Made by a program: the position numbers and the translations under genes. Source: Mesostigma viride (lineage: Eukaryota > Streptophyta > Mesostigmatophyceae > Mesostigmatales > Mesostigmataceae). From it: 32,681 nt of DNA. Position 1 is the stretch's first letter; the number at the start of each line of letters is the position of its first letter. Below are positions 16,186-24,127 of the stretch, one piece after another. The notes below the pieces were generated by a model. The model was not told the origin of the DNA. It did no database searches and saw nothing but the letters and a program-made list of their open reading frames with translations. Where the stretch lies: the NCBI GenBank assembly GCA_009746045.1, contig RPFO01002005.1, positions 1 to 32,681 of the forward strand, written 5' to 3'.

Positions 16186-17196
16186 TCACGGGAATGCGTC
16201 CAGATACAGCATCCCGTACACCTCCCTCAGACAGTCTCTGTACATCTTGATGAACGTGTCGCTGTTGACCAGCTTGTTGCGCCACCACTCCTCGGCGATA
16301 ACGTTGCTCACGATATCGTCGTCCTCCTTCAGGGGCAGAGAGTTGAGCAGCCAGAATAGGCCGTCCCACGCGGCCGGCGTCAGTATGTTGCGCGCGACCT
16401 TGCACGTGACCAGCGAGCGCTCGGGCTCGTAGGGCAGCACGCTGAACCACAGCACCATGGCCGCCTTCTCGTGGCCGGAGATCATGAACCTCAGGCTCGA
16501 GGTGTATGGCAGGAAGAACTCGTTCTCGACCGAGATGCGGAGATCCTCCGGCTCCTCCCCCTTGCCATCCCGGGGCATGAGCTGCAAGAGAGCGCGGCCC
16601 ATGAACTCGTTGACGACCGGGTAGCTGTAGACGCTCTTTCCGCGGGTTCGCGAATCCGCCCCGGTTTCCGTGACCGCGTCCGTGCTCTTCGCGTCCACGA
16701 TCTTCACCTTGTGCACGTGCTCGAGATGGGCGTAGTCCAGCAGGTTCTCCATGACGATCTGTGGGTGCGCGGAGATGAAGGTGGAGTACGCAAAGGTCCT
16801 GTACGCCGGGTCGGAGAACTCGGGCATCGTGGGCGGCTCCGAGTCGCCGTCCCCCAGTCCCGCGTTCACCCAGACCAGACGGTGGTCCTCCTTCACCTGC
16901 AGGTAGTTGTCGGCGTTGTTCCGCGGCCCCCAGCGCATGCCGTGATACGCGCACCGGACGCAGTCCGATTCCACGCGTCCGTTGTGTGAGAGCCGCGCGC
17001 CTCGGTGGGGACACGCGTTCCTGACCGCGAGCGTCCGGTCGTCGTCCTTGCTCCTGTAGAGCAGCACCTCCTCGTTGTATATCTTGACTAGCTTCGTGGT
17101 CCGCGGCTTTTTCCCCACGCACACCCACTTGTCGGGCTCCTGCGCCGCCCGCACGCCGCACGGCGGGGGCTTGGAGATTCGTAACGAGAGGGCCAT
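16186..17196 (-). CDS. Rieske-type non-heme iron oxygenase, 336 aa
   Basis: The N-terminal Rieske [2Fe-2S] domain has both halves of its ligand set: CPH (Cys62, His64) and CAYH (Cys82, His85), within ACPHRGARLSHNGR and CVRCAYHGMRWG. The catalytic domain has the mononuclear iron site in ENLLDYAHLEHVHK (Asp154, His157, His162), with Asn151 in the usual place. This is the architecture of ring-hydroxylating and related oxygenases, including pheophorbide a oxygenase, chlorophyllide a oxygenase and bacterial VanA/DdmC-type demethylases. The substrate cannot be told. There is no obvious transit peptide and no C-terminal membrane helix, unlike plant PaO/Tic55. All ligands are intact, so activity is plausible if a reductase is supplied by the host. 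It is probably host-derived or bacteria-derived; GC-rich codons match the virus, so acquisition is not recent. Confidence 0.9.
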   Translation of the reverse strand: MALSLRISKPPPCGVRAAQEPDKWVCVGKKPRTTKLVKIYNEEVLLYRSKDDDRTLAVRNACPHRGARLSHNGRVESDCVRCAYHGMRWGPRNNADNYLQVKEDHRLVWVNAGLGDGDSEPPTMPEFSDPAYRTFAYSTFISAHPQIVMENLLDYAHLEHVHKVKIVDAKSTDAVTETGADSRTRGKSVYSYPVVNEFMGRALLQLMPRDGKGEEPEDLRISVENEFFLPYTSSLRFMISGHEKAAMVLWFSVLPYEPERSLVTCKVARNILTPAAWDGLFWLLNSLPLKEDDDIVSNVIAEEWWRNKLVNSDTFIKMYRDCLREVYGMLYLDAFP

Positions 17197-17223
17197 GTTG
17201 TCGTTTGGAGTACAATGCAGAAT

Positions 17224-18093
17224 TTATTTCGCGTCCGTTAACCCGATGGGAGCCGCCGCCTCCAGCAGCCGCGCCTCCCTTACGAGCTCCCGGTTGAGCC
17301 GCATGACCCTGGCGTTGTCCCGGACGCACTCTTTGGTCGCCCGCTCCCCGTGGAGCCCGGTGGCGCGGAACCCGGGCTCGAACAGCTCTCTCGTCCTCTT
17401 GGCCACCTGTATGGGATTGGCATTGAGGTCCTTGATCTGCTGGGCCTCTGCGAGCTGCAGGAAGGCCATGGCGGCGCTCTGGATCCGCGTGTTGAGGTCG
17501 CGAGAGGAGCCGGCCGGCGCCTTGAACGCGCGCTTCAGCTGGGCCGCGGTCTTTCCCGTGACGGCGAGGTTGTTGGTGTCATGCACGACCGGGTACATGA
17601 TGCCGCAGTTCTGGTGGTGGTCGGCGTAGGCCTTGATGGAGGCGTTGAGCTCCTTGGTGGAGTCGCAGCTCTGGATTCGCGGGTGCTCCCGGACGGCCAA
17701 CGCCCCCTCTCGCTCGTCGGCCCGTTTCAGGATGTCCTCGGCGAGGGATCGGTCGGCGTCCAGGTAGCGTTCGAGGAATACGGCCACCTTGTCGCGGAAC
17801 CTGGCCGCGATCTTGCCGGGGAGCAGCATTATGATCTGGACGAGCCCCTTACGGTCGGTCACGGGGGTGTCCCGCTGCCTTTCTCCTGGGAATTTGCAGT
17901 TGTAAAGGAGGTTTACAACTGCCTCGTGGCTTGACTGGAGGTTCTTGAGGTATACTCTGGGGTTCGAAAGACCTAATGCGGCCATCACATCATATACCGA
18001 AATCCTGCCGTCATCTGTCACGCGGATCTTGCCCGCAAATTGGGGGTCCTCTTCCCCGTTGGAAGGAGTCAGGTACTGGACGACCGAAGACAT
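17224..18093 (-). CDS. BRO-N/KilA-N-like viral DNA-binding family protein, copy 1, 289 aa
   Basis: The start at 18093 (MSSVVQYLTPSNGEEDPQFA) aligns with the paralogue at 29987; an extra in-frame ATG at 18102 is less likely. The N-terminal domain has GKIRVTDDGRISVYDVMAAL, then KFPGERQRDTPVTDRKGLVQ, then IIMLLPGKIAARFRDKVAVF. The FPG-x-x-Q-x-x-TPVTD...LLPGK-x-AARFR pattern recurs in giant-virus and some fungal proteins that I associate with the BRO-N/KilA-N type; the match is from memory. The rest is helical with conserved-looking NLAVTGKTAAQL and SRDLNTR shared with copy 2. Codons for AVVNLLYNC form a perfect 27-nt hairpin, absent from copy 2. The gene lies 27 bases upstream of the Rieske gene on the same strand. 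Confidence 0.75.
   Translation of the reverse strand: MSSVVQYLTPSNGEEDPQFAGKIRVTDDGRISVYDVMAALGLSNPRVYLKNLQSSHEAVVNLLYNCKFPGERQRDTPVTDRKGLVQIIMLLPGKIAARFRDKVAVFLERYLDADRSLAEDILKRADEREGALAVREHPRIQSCDSTKELNASIKAYADHHQNCGIMYPVVHDTNNLAVTGKTAAQLKRAFKAPAGSSRDLNTRIQSAAMAFLQLAEAQQIKDLNANPIQVAKRTRELFEPGFRATGLHGERATKECVRDNARVMRLNRELVREARLLEAAAPIGLTDAK
17896..17922 (-). repeat. 27-nt coding hairpin in BRO-like copy 1
   Basis: GCAGTTGTAAA (17896-17906), GGAGG, TTTACAACTGC (17912-17922): 11-bp perfect arms with a 5-base loop, exactly nine in-frame codons. The same 11+5+11 layout with different arm sequences occurs in both fragments of the degenerate copy at the homologous codons. Confidence 0.9.
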
Positions 18094-18137
18094 GCTGGAC
18101 ACTCCTCGGTGATATGTGGCGATTTTGTGTGGGACGA

Positions 18138-18155
18138 GAGCGCGAGTGGACGCTC
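18138..18155. promoter_or_regulatory. Conserved inverted repeat upstream of BRO-like copy 1
   Basis: GAGCG (18138-18142) and CGCTC (18151-18155) are followed by G-T-GAC, about 45 bases upstream of the start codon. GTGGACGCTCG-GAC also appears at 30041-30054 at the same distance from copy 2, also preceded by GAGCGC. The conservation between paralogues suggests a duplicated promoter or operator. Confidence 0.5.
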
Positions 18156-18336
18156 GTGACAGTACGGATGCAAGTCCTTAACAGACTTGCGGGAACTACG
18201 GTTGTAGTGGATCTCTCGCACAGGCCTCGCACAATTTATACCCGGCTGCTATCTTGCCGGGAAGCAGCATTATGATCTGAACCATCTCCTTTCGGTCGGT
18301 TACGGGGGTGGCATTCTGCCCTCTACCAGGAAACTT

Positions 18337-18363
18337 GAAGGTGTTAATAAAATTAACACCTTC
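18337..18363 (-). repeat. 27-nt hairpin in pseudogene fragment 2
   Basis: GAAGGTGTTAA (18337-18347), TAAAA, TTAACACCTTC (18353-18363). The arms are perfect; the innermost T-A also pairs, giving 12 bp. It encodes EGVNFINTF at the codon position of the hairpin in copy 1. Confidence 0.9.
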
Positions 18364-18392
18364 ACCGTGAGCTGCCCTTGACCCGGGAATCG

Positions 18393-18419
18393 GAAGTGGT
18401 TAAGGAAATTAACCACTTC
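18393..18419 (-). repeat. 27-nt hairpin in pseudogene fragment 1
   Basis: GAAGTGGTTAA (18393-18403), GGAAA, TTAACCACTTC (18409-18419), perfect 11-bp arms and a 5-base loop. It encodes EVVNFLNHF at the homologous position. Compared with the other hairpins both arms have changed together. Confidence 0.9.
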
Positions 18420-18653
18420 TTGGTTGGACTTTTGCAGGTTTAAAAGGTATACCTTAGGCTGTGAAATGCCGATTGCGGCCATCACGTCAAACACGGACCC
18501 TCCTGCCGTCATCTGTCACGCGGATCTTGCCCATGAATTGGAGGGTGTCAGGTACTGGACGATGGCCGATACTAGCAGACGCTTTTCCCTATTTATACTC
18601 ATTGCATGAACGCTTTGTAAGTTAAAAACGTTTATTAACTCGTCGTCTGTCCC

Positions 18654-18681
18654 AACTCAGTCCTCACAGGAGGACTGAGTT
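18654..18681. repeat. Subterminal palindrome, left end of TTAA element
   Basis: AACTCAGTCCTC (18654-18665), ACAG, GAGGACTGAGTT (18670-18681): perfect 12-bp arms directly adjacent to the terminal inverted repeat. A related string (CTCTCAGTCCTCAGGAGAGG) recurs at 19001-19020 inside the element. Confidence 0.9.
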
Positions 18682-20279
18682 GACAATTTTCAACCGCGTG
18701 TAGCGACTAGGTGGGGGGTCCATCCCAAATGTTTTGATGTGGATCTGGGGTGTACTAGATATCATTTTGTTGGCAAAAATACTGCATATGTGAAAACTTG
18801 ACCCGAACACCTGAAAATTACACGGACGTTGGGCGCCCCTCGCGAATTTGCATTTTTCGGGATAAGAACGAGTGGGAAAAATTCAATCAAATCCTGGTGC
18901 ATGAAGAAAAAATATAGGCATGTAAACAACATAGTTCTTGAAGCGTGGCAAAAAACTGGGCTCCATTTGGCCACTGCAACTGCCTGAAACAATTAAAAAA
19001 CTCTCAGTCCTCAGGAGAGGAATGGGGCTTTTGCTAGCATGTAAGTGCGGTCATACTACATCACCGTGGCCACCAACCATCCCAATCAACTCATTTCCCT
19101 TCAAGCATTACAGGACAACACACTTGCATCATCATACTTCAGGTATATCATGCCTTATCATGTAGTGAGAGCCTATGCATGCATGTAGGGAATGGGCTTG
19201 GATACCTACCAACAAAGGGTTATGTTATAAGTGTCAACCACCAATATAATGGGTAGGTTAAGCATATTTCCATTGTTTCAAACAACAATAGATATGGCTA
19301 TAACTGTTTTGCCTTGCCATGATGTGGCCAACATAGTTGCTGGCACATGATGGCAGTGGTTTGTCACCAAGACTTTTCACTCACCCGTAAAAGCTTGAAT
19401 GCACCCTTGACGCAGCCCGTGGCCACACAATCATGCAGTATGAACGTAGCAAAAGAATAACTAACATCTATGAAGGTGTTTAAACCTGCACAGCTCCTAA
19501 AACCCTGCACAACTACACTGGGTTAAGGCAAATGCCTGCTAACATCATCTGAAAAGGGGGTTTTAGAGAGGGGCAGGCAACGGTCAAGAAAGAGCATCAA
19601 GACTTGAACCTGACAACGCCTCGCAAGCTTAAACTCATGTACGAACATCAAGGAACGAAGAGGCAACGATTATCCGGCTTTACCTGGCACGGCTGGCGTT
19701 ACCTTGGCCCAGGCGGTGCCCGCAAAAGTGGCACTTTGCGGCACATAGACCATGACGTGACAGAATGGTCGAGATCATCAAATCTATACTGTCACTCAAT
19801 ATATTCTAATGCAACTCATGTTAACATGTAGAAAGAAACCTATCAGCCATTGAAATTGCGCCGGAAAGCAAGCGCAGTAATCAATTCCGTCGACCTGCCT
19901 TATCGCAGTTTTTTCCAGCAAGAACAGTGCCGACACCGGGTAAATCGCATCCCCGCGAGCTAAAAATTGATTTATATCATCTTTAGGGCATGTTAAATCT
20001 ATTTACTGAGTTTGGACGGCTAACTCGTCCGCAAACGTAAACTGCATGCATGGGCGCGAGCCGCCATGGCTAGGTCGTGCATTTCCGGAACTCGCGTTTC
20101 ACGTGGAAAAGTACCCTTACCACCTGTACTTTGACCGTACAGTTAGCCGCGCATACCAAATCCAAAAAAATCCCAAAAATATGTCCAAGAAAGATCTTTT
20201 CACGTAGTATTTGAATAAATTTTGAGAGAATTTTTTTGTCAAACATTCTGACCGGGGCGAATTTTCTACGAAACCCAAA

Positions 20280-20330
20280 AACTCGGTCCTCTAGAGAGGA
20301 CTGAGTTCAACTCAGTCCTCCGTAGAGGAC
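20280..20330. repeat. Subterminal palindromes, right end of TTAA element
   Basis: AACTCGGTCCTC (20280-20291), TAGA, GAGGACTGAGTT (20296-20307) pair with one mismatch. A second unit AACTCAGTCCTC (20309-20320), CGTA, GAGGAC (20325-20330) follows, truncated by the terminal inverted repeat. These are the same 12-mer as at the left end, so the ends carry one and two hairpin units. Confidence 0.9.
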
Positions 20331-20351
20331 CAGGGACAGACGACGAGTTAA

Positions 20352-20469
20352 GTTAATGAAATGAAGTTAAGAAAACACGACAAAGCTACTGTTACTAGAT
20401 ACGATTTCAAGGCCGTCCCATAGTGGTTGAGGTAGGGACTTTGGATGCCTTTACTCAATCATCACAAAT
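20352..20469. other. Spacer between TTAA element and MCP 2
   Basis: AT-richer sequence after the element's right end, continuous with what would have been the pre-insertion spacer (left flank before 18635). It probably holds the 3' untranslated region of MCP 2. Nothing else recognised. Confidence 0.35.
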
Positions 20470-22302
20470 TTACGAGGCGAACCGCTTGCCGCCCATGCCC
20501 GACTGGATGCGCAACACGTTGAAGCTGCGGGCGTAGACCTCGATGGTGCCCTGGGGCACGCCGCCGGTGCCCAGACCCTTGAGGTTGAGCTTGACGCTGT
20601 CCAGCCGCGACATGTTGACGGACCCGGTGGGCTTCCAGGACTCGGGGTCGACGGCGAAGGGGATCACGTACACGTTGCTGTCCCGGAGCACGCGGGTGTG
20701 GAAGTCGGAGGGCAGCGCGTAGGAGAAGTAGATGGGGTCGCGGCCCTCGCCGAACACGGTCTGCGAGTTGAGCAGCAGGTTGCAGGTGGTGAAGAGGTGG
20801 CCGTCTCCGAACGCCGAGTTGTCGTTCCAGAACTTCCAGTACCCGTTGTAGGCGAACTCGGCGTCGGAGCGGTACTTGGAGTCGACGAAGGAGAGCGAGG
20901 CGGGCTTGAAGAAGAAGAGGAGCTCCTTGACGGGGTGGTTGAACTTGAGGTCGAGGGAGAGCTCTTCCTCTCCGCCCACGTGCTGCTGGATGCGCTGGGT
21001 CTCGGTGATGAGGTACTCGTGGGAGTTGAGCGCGAACTGGCGGCGCTCGAAGTCGTCCAGGTAGATGTAGCGGGCCAGGAGCTTGCACTGGAAGACAGGC
21101 GGGGTGGCGATCCAGCCCGTGCGGGGGTTGATGTTGTTCAAGGTCTGAGTGGTCGGGGCGGTGATCGTGGCGGTGGACGCGTTTACCCCGAGGGCGTTCA
21201 ACTGAGAGTATTCCACGGAGATCTCGTAGGTGTACCCGGCGTTCAAACTGCGCCACCTCACCGAGAACCCTGTCAACTGCTCCTTTTGGTTTGTAGAGGG
21301 GCTCGTAGGGTTGGGGTCCGGGAGGGACGTGGTCCAGGTCATCACGTAGGCCTGACCCTTGGTTAGCGCGGCCGTCGGATAGGTCGTCTCATTGGTACCG
21401 CTCCCGGTCGCGGCCGAGGTTTTTGCCAGGTCCACATCGTTCAAGATCCAGTTCAAAGTCTGGTCCTTCGCCCACATGATGTTAGTTAGATTGCTCGTCT
21501 CCCGCCTGGTCACGTACAGCGTGGATCCCGTGTCCATCAAGCCCAAAATCCTCTTAACCTCCGCCAGCCTCAGCGCGTTGGTGTTAAAATTTGCCGGAGA
21601 AGAGACAATCTTATAGTCGGTCAACGGGACTGTGCCGCTGACGCTCCCCGTCGTGGGTGCGGTGCTGGCGGCCGTCAGATTCCACCAGTAGCGCGTGAAG
21701 AGGTTGTCGGCGGTGGCGAACTGCACCTTGATGACGACCTCGTGATACTGCAGGGCGATCATGGGCAGCGCGAGGCCGGGTTCCGCGGTGAAGGTGAACT
21801 CCAGGGGGATGTACAGGTGCTGCGGGTTCTTCCCCGAGCAGTAGTCGACGATGCGGCCGAGCTCGTCGATCTCCACACTGCCACCGTGGTTGACGGGGAT
21901 GTTGTCGACGCTGCTCTCGAAGGCCCGCTTGCTCAGTACGTCGTTGATGTGCAGGAAATCGCCGGTGATCTTCTCGATGGAGTAGCCGCCGATAACGAGC
22001 TCGACGTGGTCGATCAGGATGCGACCGAAGTCCTTGGCGAAGGGGGAGAAGCCCACGTTGGGGAACGCGTCCACTCGGATGTAGGCCATGAGCTTGGTGA
22101 CGAGGTCGCCGGACCGGGGGAGCTTGAACTCGACGGCCTGGCCGTACCCGACGATGCCCGCGGATTGCGTGACCTCGGTGTCCTCCATGGCGAAGTTGGT
22201 GTGGCGGGGGTACACGGTCTTGAAGAAGGTGACCTCGGGGTCGACGATGAGGGCGACGTCTTGTGTGCCCTTGGCGCGCAGAGCCATGATGGGATGCGAC
22301 AT
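20470..22302 (-). CDS. Major capsid protein paralogue 2, 610 aa
   Basis: Same fold and landmarks as MCP 1: RAKGTQDVALIVDPEVTFFK, TVYPRHTNF, VEFKLPRSGDLVTKLMAYI, VELVIGGYSIEKITGDFLHI and LPMIALQYHEVVIKVQF. These are followed by the second jelly roll (LLARYIYLDDFERRQFALNS) and the C-terminal GSVNMSRLDSVKLNLKGLG ... GMGGKR. It is about 160 residues longer than MCP 1 because of an insert between the two jelly rolls (about residues 210-400; 21100-21680). The insert is Thr/Ser/Asn-rich and visibly less GC-rich than the rest. Such inserts form exposed loops or towers on capsomers. Its stop lies close to the TTAA element and its start 64 bases from the stop of MCP 3, same strand. Confidence 0.95.
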   Translation of the reverse strand: MSHPIMALRAKGTQDVALIVDPEVTFFKTVYPRHTNFAMEDTEVTQSAGIVGYGQAVEFKLPRSGDLVTKLMAYIRVDAFPNVGFSPFAKDFGRILIDHVELVIGGYSIEKITGDFLHINDVLSKRAFESSVDNIPVNHGGSVEIDELGRIVDYCSGKNPQHLYIPLEFTFTAEPGLALPMIALQYHEVVIKVQFATADNLFTRYWWNLTAASTAPTTGSVSGTVPLTDYKIVSSPANFNTNALRLAEVKRILGLMDTGSTLYVTRRETSNLTNIMWAKDQTLNWILNDVDLAKTSAATGSGTNETTYPTAALTKGQAYVMTWTTSLPDPNPTSPSTNQKEQLTGFSVRWRSLNAGYTYEISVEYSQLNALGVNASTATITAPTTQTLNNINPRTGWIATPPVFQCKLLARYIYLDDFERRQFALNSHEYLITETQRIQQHVGGEEELSLDLKFNHPVKELLFFFKPASLSFVDSKYRSDAEFAYNGYWKFWNDNSAFGDGHLFTTCNLLLNSQTVFGEGRDPIYFSYALPSDFHTRVLRDSNVYVIPFAVDPESWKPTGSVNMSRLDSVKLNLKGLGTGGVPQGTIEVYARSFNVLRIQSGMGGKRFAS

Positions 22303-22366
22303 TTCAGGTGAAGGTTTCTACCATAACCGTGAGAATATTTTTATTCCAGTCGAGGCCCGCGCGAAA
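22303..22366 (-). promoter_or_regulatory. Spacer between MCP 3 stop and MCP 2 start
   Basis: On the coding strand it contains GAATAAAAATATTC, a short palindrome with an A-tract, then GGTAGAAACC before the ATG. A-tract plus GTAGAA resembles the MCP 1 leader. It may serve as MCP 3 terminator and MCP 2 promoter. Confidence 0.35.
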
Positions 22367-24127
22367 TTACGAGGCGTACCGCTTGCCTCCCATGCCGTTC
22401 ATGATCTTCATGACGTTGAAGTTCTTGGCGTAGACGTTCAGGGTGCCGGCGGGGGTGGTAGTGCCCATCCCCTTGAGCACGAGCTTGACGTCATCGAGCC
22501 GCGACATGTTGATGGAGCCGGAGGGCTTCCAGGAGTCGGGCTGCATGGAGAAGGGGATCACGTAGACGTGACTGTCCTTGTCCACGCGCTTGTGGAATTG
22601 GTTGGGGACCACGTAGTCGAAGTAGACGGGGTCCCTGCCGTCCGCGTACACGTTCTGGGAGTTGAGGATGAGGTTGGCCGTGGTGAAGAGGTGCCCCTCT
22701 CCGAACGAGGAGGCGACGTTCTTGAAGGACCAGTACCCCTTGTAGTAGTCCTTGAGGTCTTCGGTCCACCACTCGTCAGGGCGGTAGAAGAAGATGAGCT
22801 CTTTGGTGGGGTGGTTGAACTTGAGGTCGACCACGACCTGGTCGGTGTTGGCGCCGAGGAACTGCTGGTGGTGCTGGTACTCGGTGATGAGGTACTCGTG
22901 CGGGTTGACCGCGAACTGGCGGCGCTCGAAGTCGTCCAGGTAGATGTAGCGGCAGATGAGCTTGGCGGCGAGGCTGGGCGGCCGGGCGATCCACGTGGCG
23001 CGGTCGTTGGCGGTCGTCGCGTAGGAGGTGGGCGTGAACTTGTACTCGCGGGGGATGACGGCATCCTGGATCTCAAACACCTGGTCTGCGTTATATAACG
23101 GGATCTTGAACTTGATGGCGAGCTTCGGGTCCACCCCCGCGGTCGTGATGACGCCGCTGCCGTTGACCACTTGCGACGTTCCAGCGGTTACGGAAGCGCC
23201 TAGATCAGTGGCAGCCGAGACGTTATTATAGACCATGGTGACCTTGTCGGTGTACATCGCGTTCTCGATGACGTAGTTGACCCACCGGAGGTTTCCCTCC
23301 TGCTCCACCAAATGCGCCATCGTGTTGCCGTACCTGCCCTCCAGGTACAGCTTGCGGATGAGCGCGCGGACGGCGTTCTCGTCGGTTAGCTTGTACTTGT
23401 TCGTATCGTACACGGTACTGCCGAGTTCCGTCTTGATGACGTTAATCCCCCCAGCCCCGGCAGCCCCCACGGCCCCCACCGTAAAGAAAGCCGGCTCGGT
23501 GACCGAGCGGTGGTTGAAGATGGCTCCGGCGTCGTTGAACTTGACCTTGACGCGCACCTCGTGGTACTGCAGGGCGATCATGGGCAGCGCGAGGCCCGGG
23601 TCGGCGGTGAAGCTGAAGTCGAGCGGGATGTAGAGGTACTGCTTGGCGGTCCCGGTGGCCTGCTCGACGATCTTCCCGGCCTTGTCGAACTTGACGCCGG
23701 CGCCGTGATTGGCGGGCATGTTATCGACGTAGCTGGCGTAGTCCGCGCGGGACAGGAGGTCGTTCACATGCAGCATGTCGCCGGTGATCCTCTCGATCTG
23801 GTAGCCGCCGATGGTGAGCTCGAAGTACTGGATGAGGGCGCGGCCGAAGTCCCAGATGAAGGGACAGAACTTGCCGCCCCAGTCGGAGACCGCGCCGACC
23901 TCGAGGAAGAGGACGCAGCGGGTGACGAGGTCGCCGGACCGGGGGAGCTTGAACTCGACGGTCTGGCCGTACCCGACGGACCCGGTGGACTGGGTGATGA
24001 CGGTGTCGTCCCACGCGAAGTTGGTGTGGCGGGGGTACACGGAGCGCCAGAAGGTGACTTCGGGGTTGACGATGCAGGCGATGTCCTGGCTCCCCTTGGC
24101 CTTGAGTTGCATGATAGCGTGTGCCAT
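22367..24127 (-). CDS. Major capsid protein paralogue 3, 586 aa
   Basis: The start is the ATG at 24127 (MAHAIMQLKAKGSQDIACIV), aligning with the other MCPs. The frame runs on upstream to 24334 but that part mirrors the divergent MCP 4. Landmarks: SVYPRHTNFAWDD, VEFKLPRSGDLVTRCVLFL, FELTIGGYQIERITGDMLHV, LPMIALQYHEVRVKVKF, LICRYIYLDDFERRQFAVNP and GSINMSRLDDVKLVLKGMG. A loop insert between the jelly rolls (about 23040-23500) differs from that of MCP 2 in sequence and is also less GC-rich. It is closer to MCP 2 than to MCP 4 by its conserved blocks, consistent with tandem duplication. Confidence 0.95.
   Translation of the reverse strand: MAHAIMQLKAKGSQDIACIVNPEVTFWRSVYPRHTNFAWDDTVITQSTGSVGYGQTVEFKLPRSGDLVTRCVLFLEVGAVSDWGGKFCPFIWDFGRALIQYFELTIGGYQIERITGDMLHVNDLLSRADYASYVDNMPANHGAGVKFDKAGKIVEQATGTAKQYLYIPLDFSFTADPGLALPMIALQYHEVRVKVKFNDAGAIFNHRSVTEPAFFTVGAVGAAGAGGINVIKTELGSTVYDTNKYKLTDENAVRALIRKLYLEGRYGNTMAHLVEQEGNLRWVNYVIENAMYTDKVTMVYNNVSAATDLGASVTAGTSQVVNGSGVITTAGVDPKLAIKFKIPLYNADQVFEIQDAVIPREYKFTPTSYATTANDRATWIARPPSLAAKLICRYIYLDDFERRQFAVNPHEYLITEYQHHQQFLGANTDQVVVDLKFNHPTKELIFFYRPDEWWTEDLKDYYKGYWSFKNVASSFGEGHLFTTANLILNSQNVYADGRDPVYFDYVVPNQFHKRVDKDSHVYVIPFSMQPDSWKPSGSINMSRLDDVKLVLKGMGTTTPAGTLNVYAKNFNVMKIMNGMGGKRYAS

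Larger units (their letters stand above)
18241..18575 (-). pseudogene. Chimeric remnant of two BRO-like copies
   Basis: From 18575 downward the minus strand shows the family's N-terminus: SAIVQYLTP without an ATG (GTA in its place). After a small deletion come GKIRVTDDG, VFDVMAAIGISQPKVYLLNL and EVVNFLNHFRFPGQGQ. Then a second fragment begins at the homologous hairpin position of another copy (EGVNFINTFKFPGRGQ, then TPVTDRKEMVQIIMLLPGKI) and stops abruptly at about 18241, within the upstream region of intact copy 1. The start loss, internal deletion and junction between two partial copies make it non-functional. It lies between intact copy 1 and the TTAA element. Confidence 0.8.
18635..20351. 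mobile_element. TTAA-bounded insertion with 19-bp terminal inverted repeats, probably non-autonomous
   Basis: The left end reads TTAACTCGTCGTCTGTCCC (18635-18653) and the right end is its exact reverse complement (20333-20351). If TTAA is the target duplication, the inverted repeat proper is 15 bp. Just inside each end are palindromes built from AACTCAGTCCTC. The roughly 1.7-kb interior is clearly AT-richer than the virus, has no reading frame over about 75 codons and none with recognisable features, and looks like noncoding eukaryotic DNA. TTAA targets are typical of piggyBac-like transposons, whose ends usually begin CCC; here they begin CTCGTC, so the family is open. No transposase is present, so it would need one in trans. 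Confidence 0.75.

Noticed and set aside
18938-19831. Two 75-codon frames inside the TTAA element
   Set aside because: No recognisable motif or coding composition; lengths are within chance for AT-richer DNA. They are not a transposase.
18635-20351. CRISPR-like or tandem array reading of the AACTCAGTCCTC palindromes
   Set aside because: Only a few units, confined to the element ends, with no regular spacers; they are subterminal repeats of the insertion.
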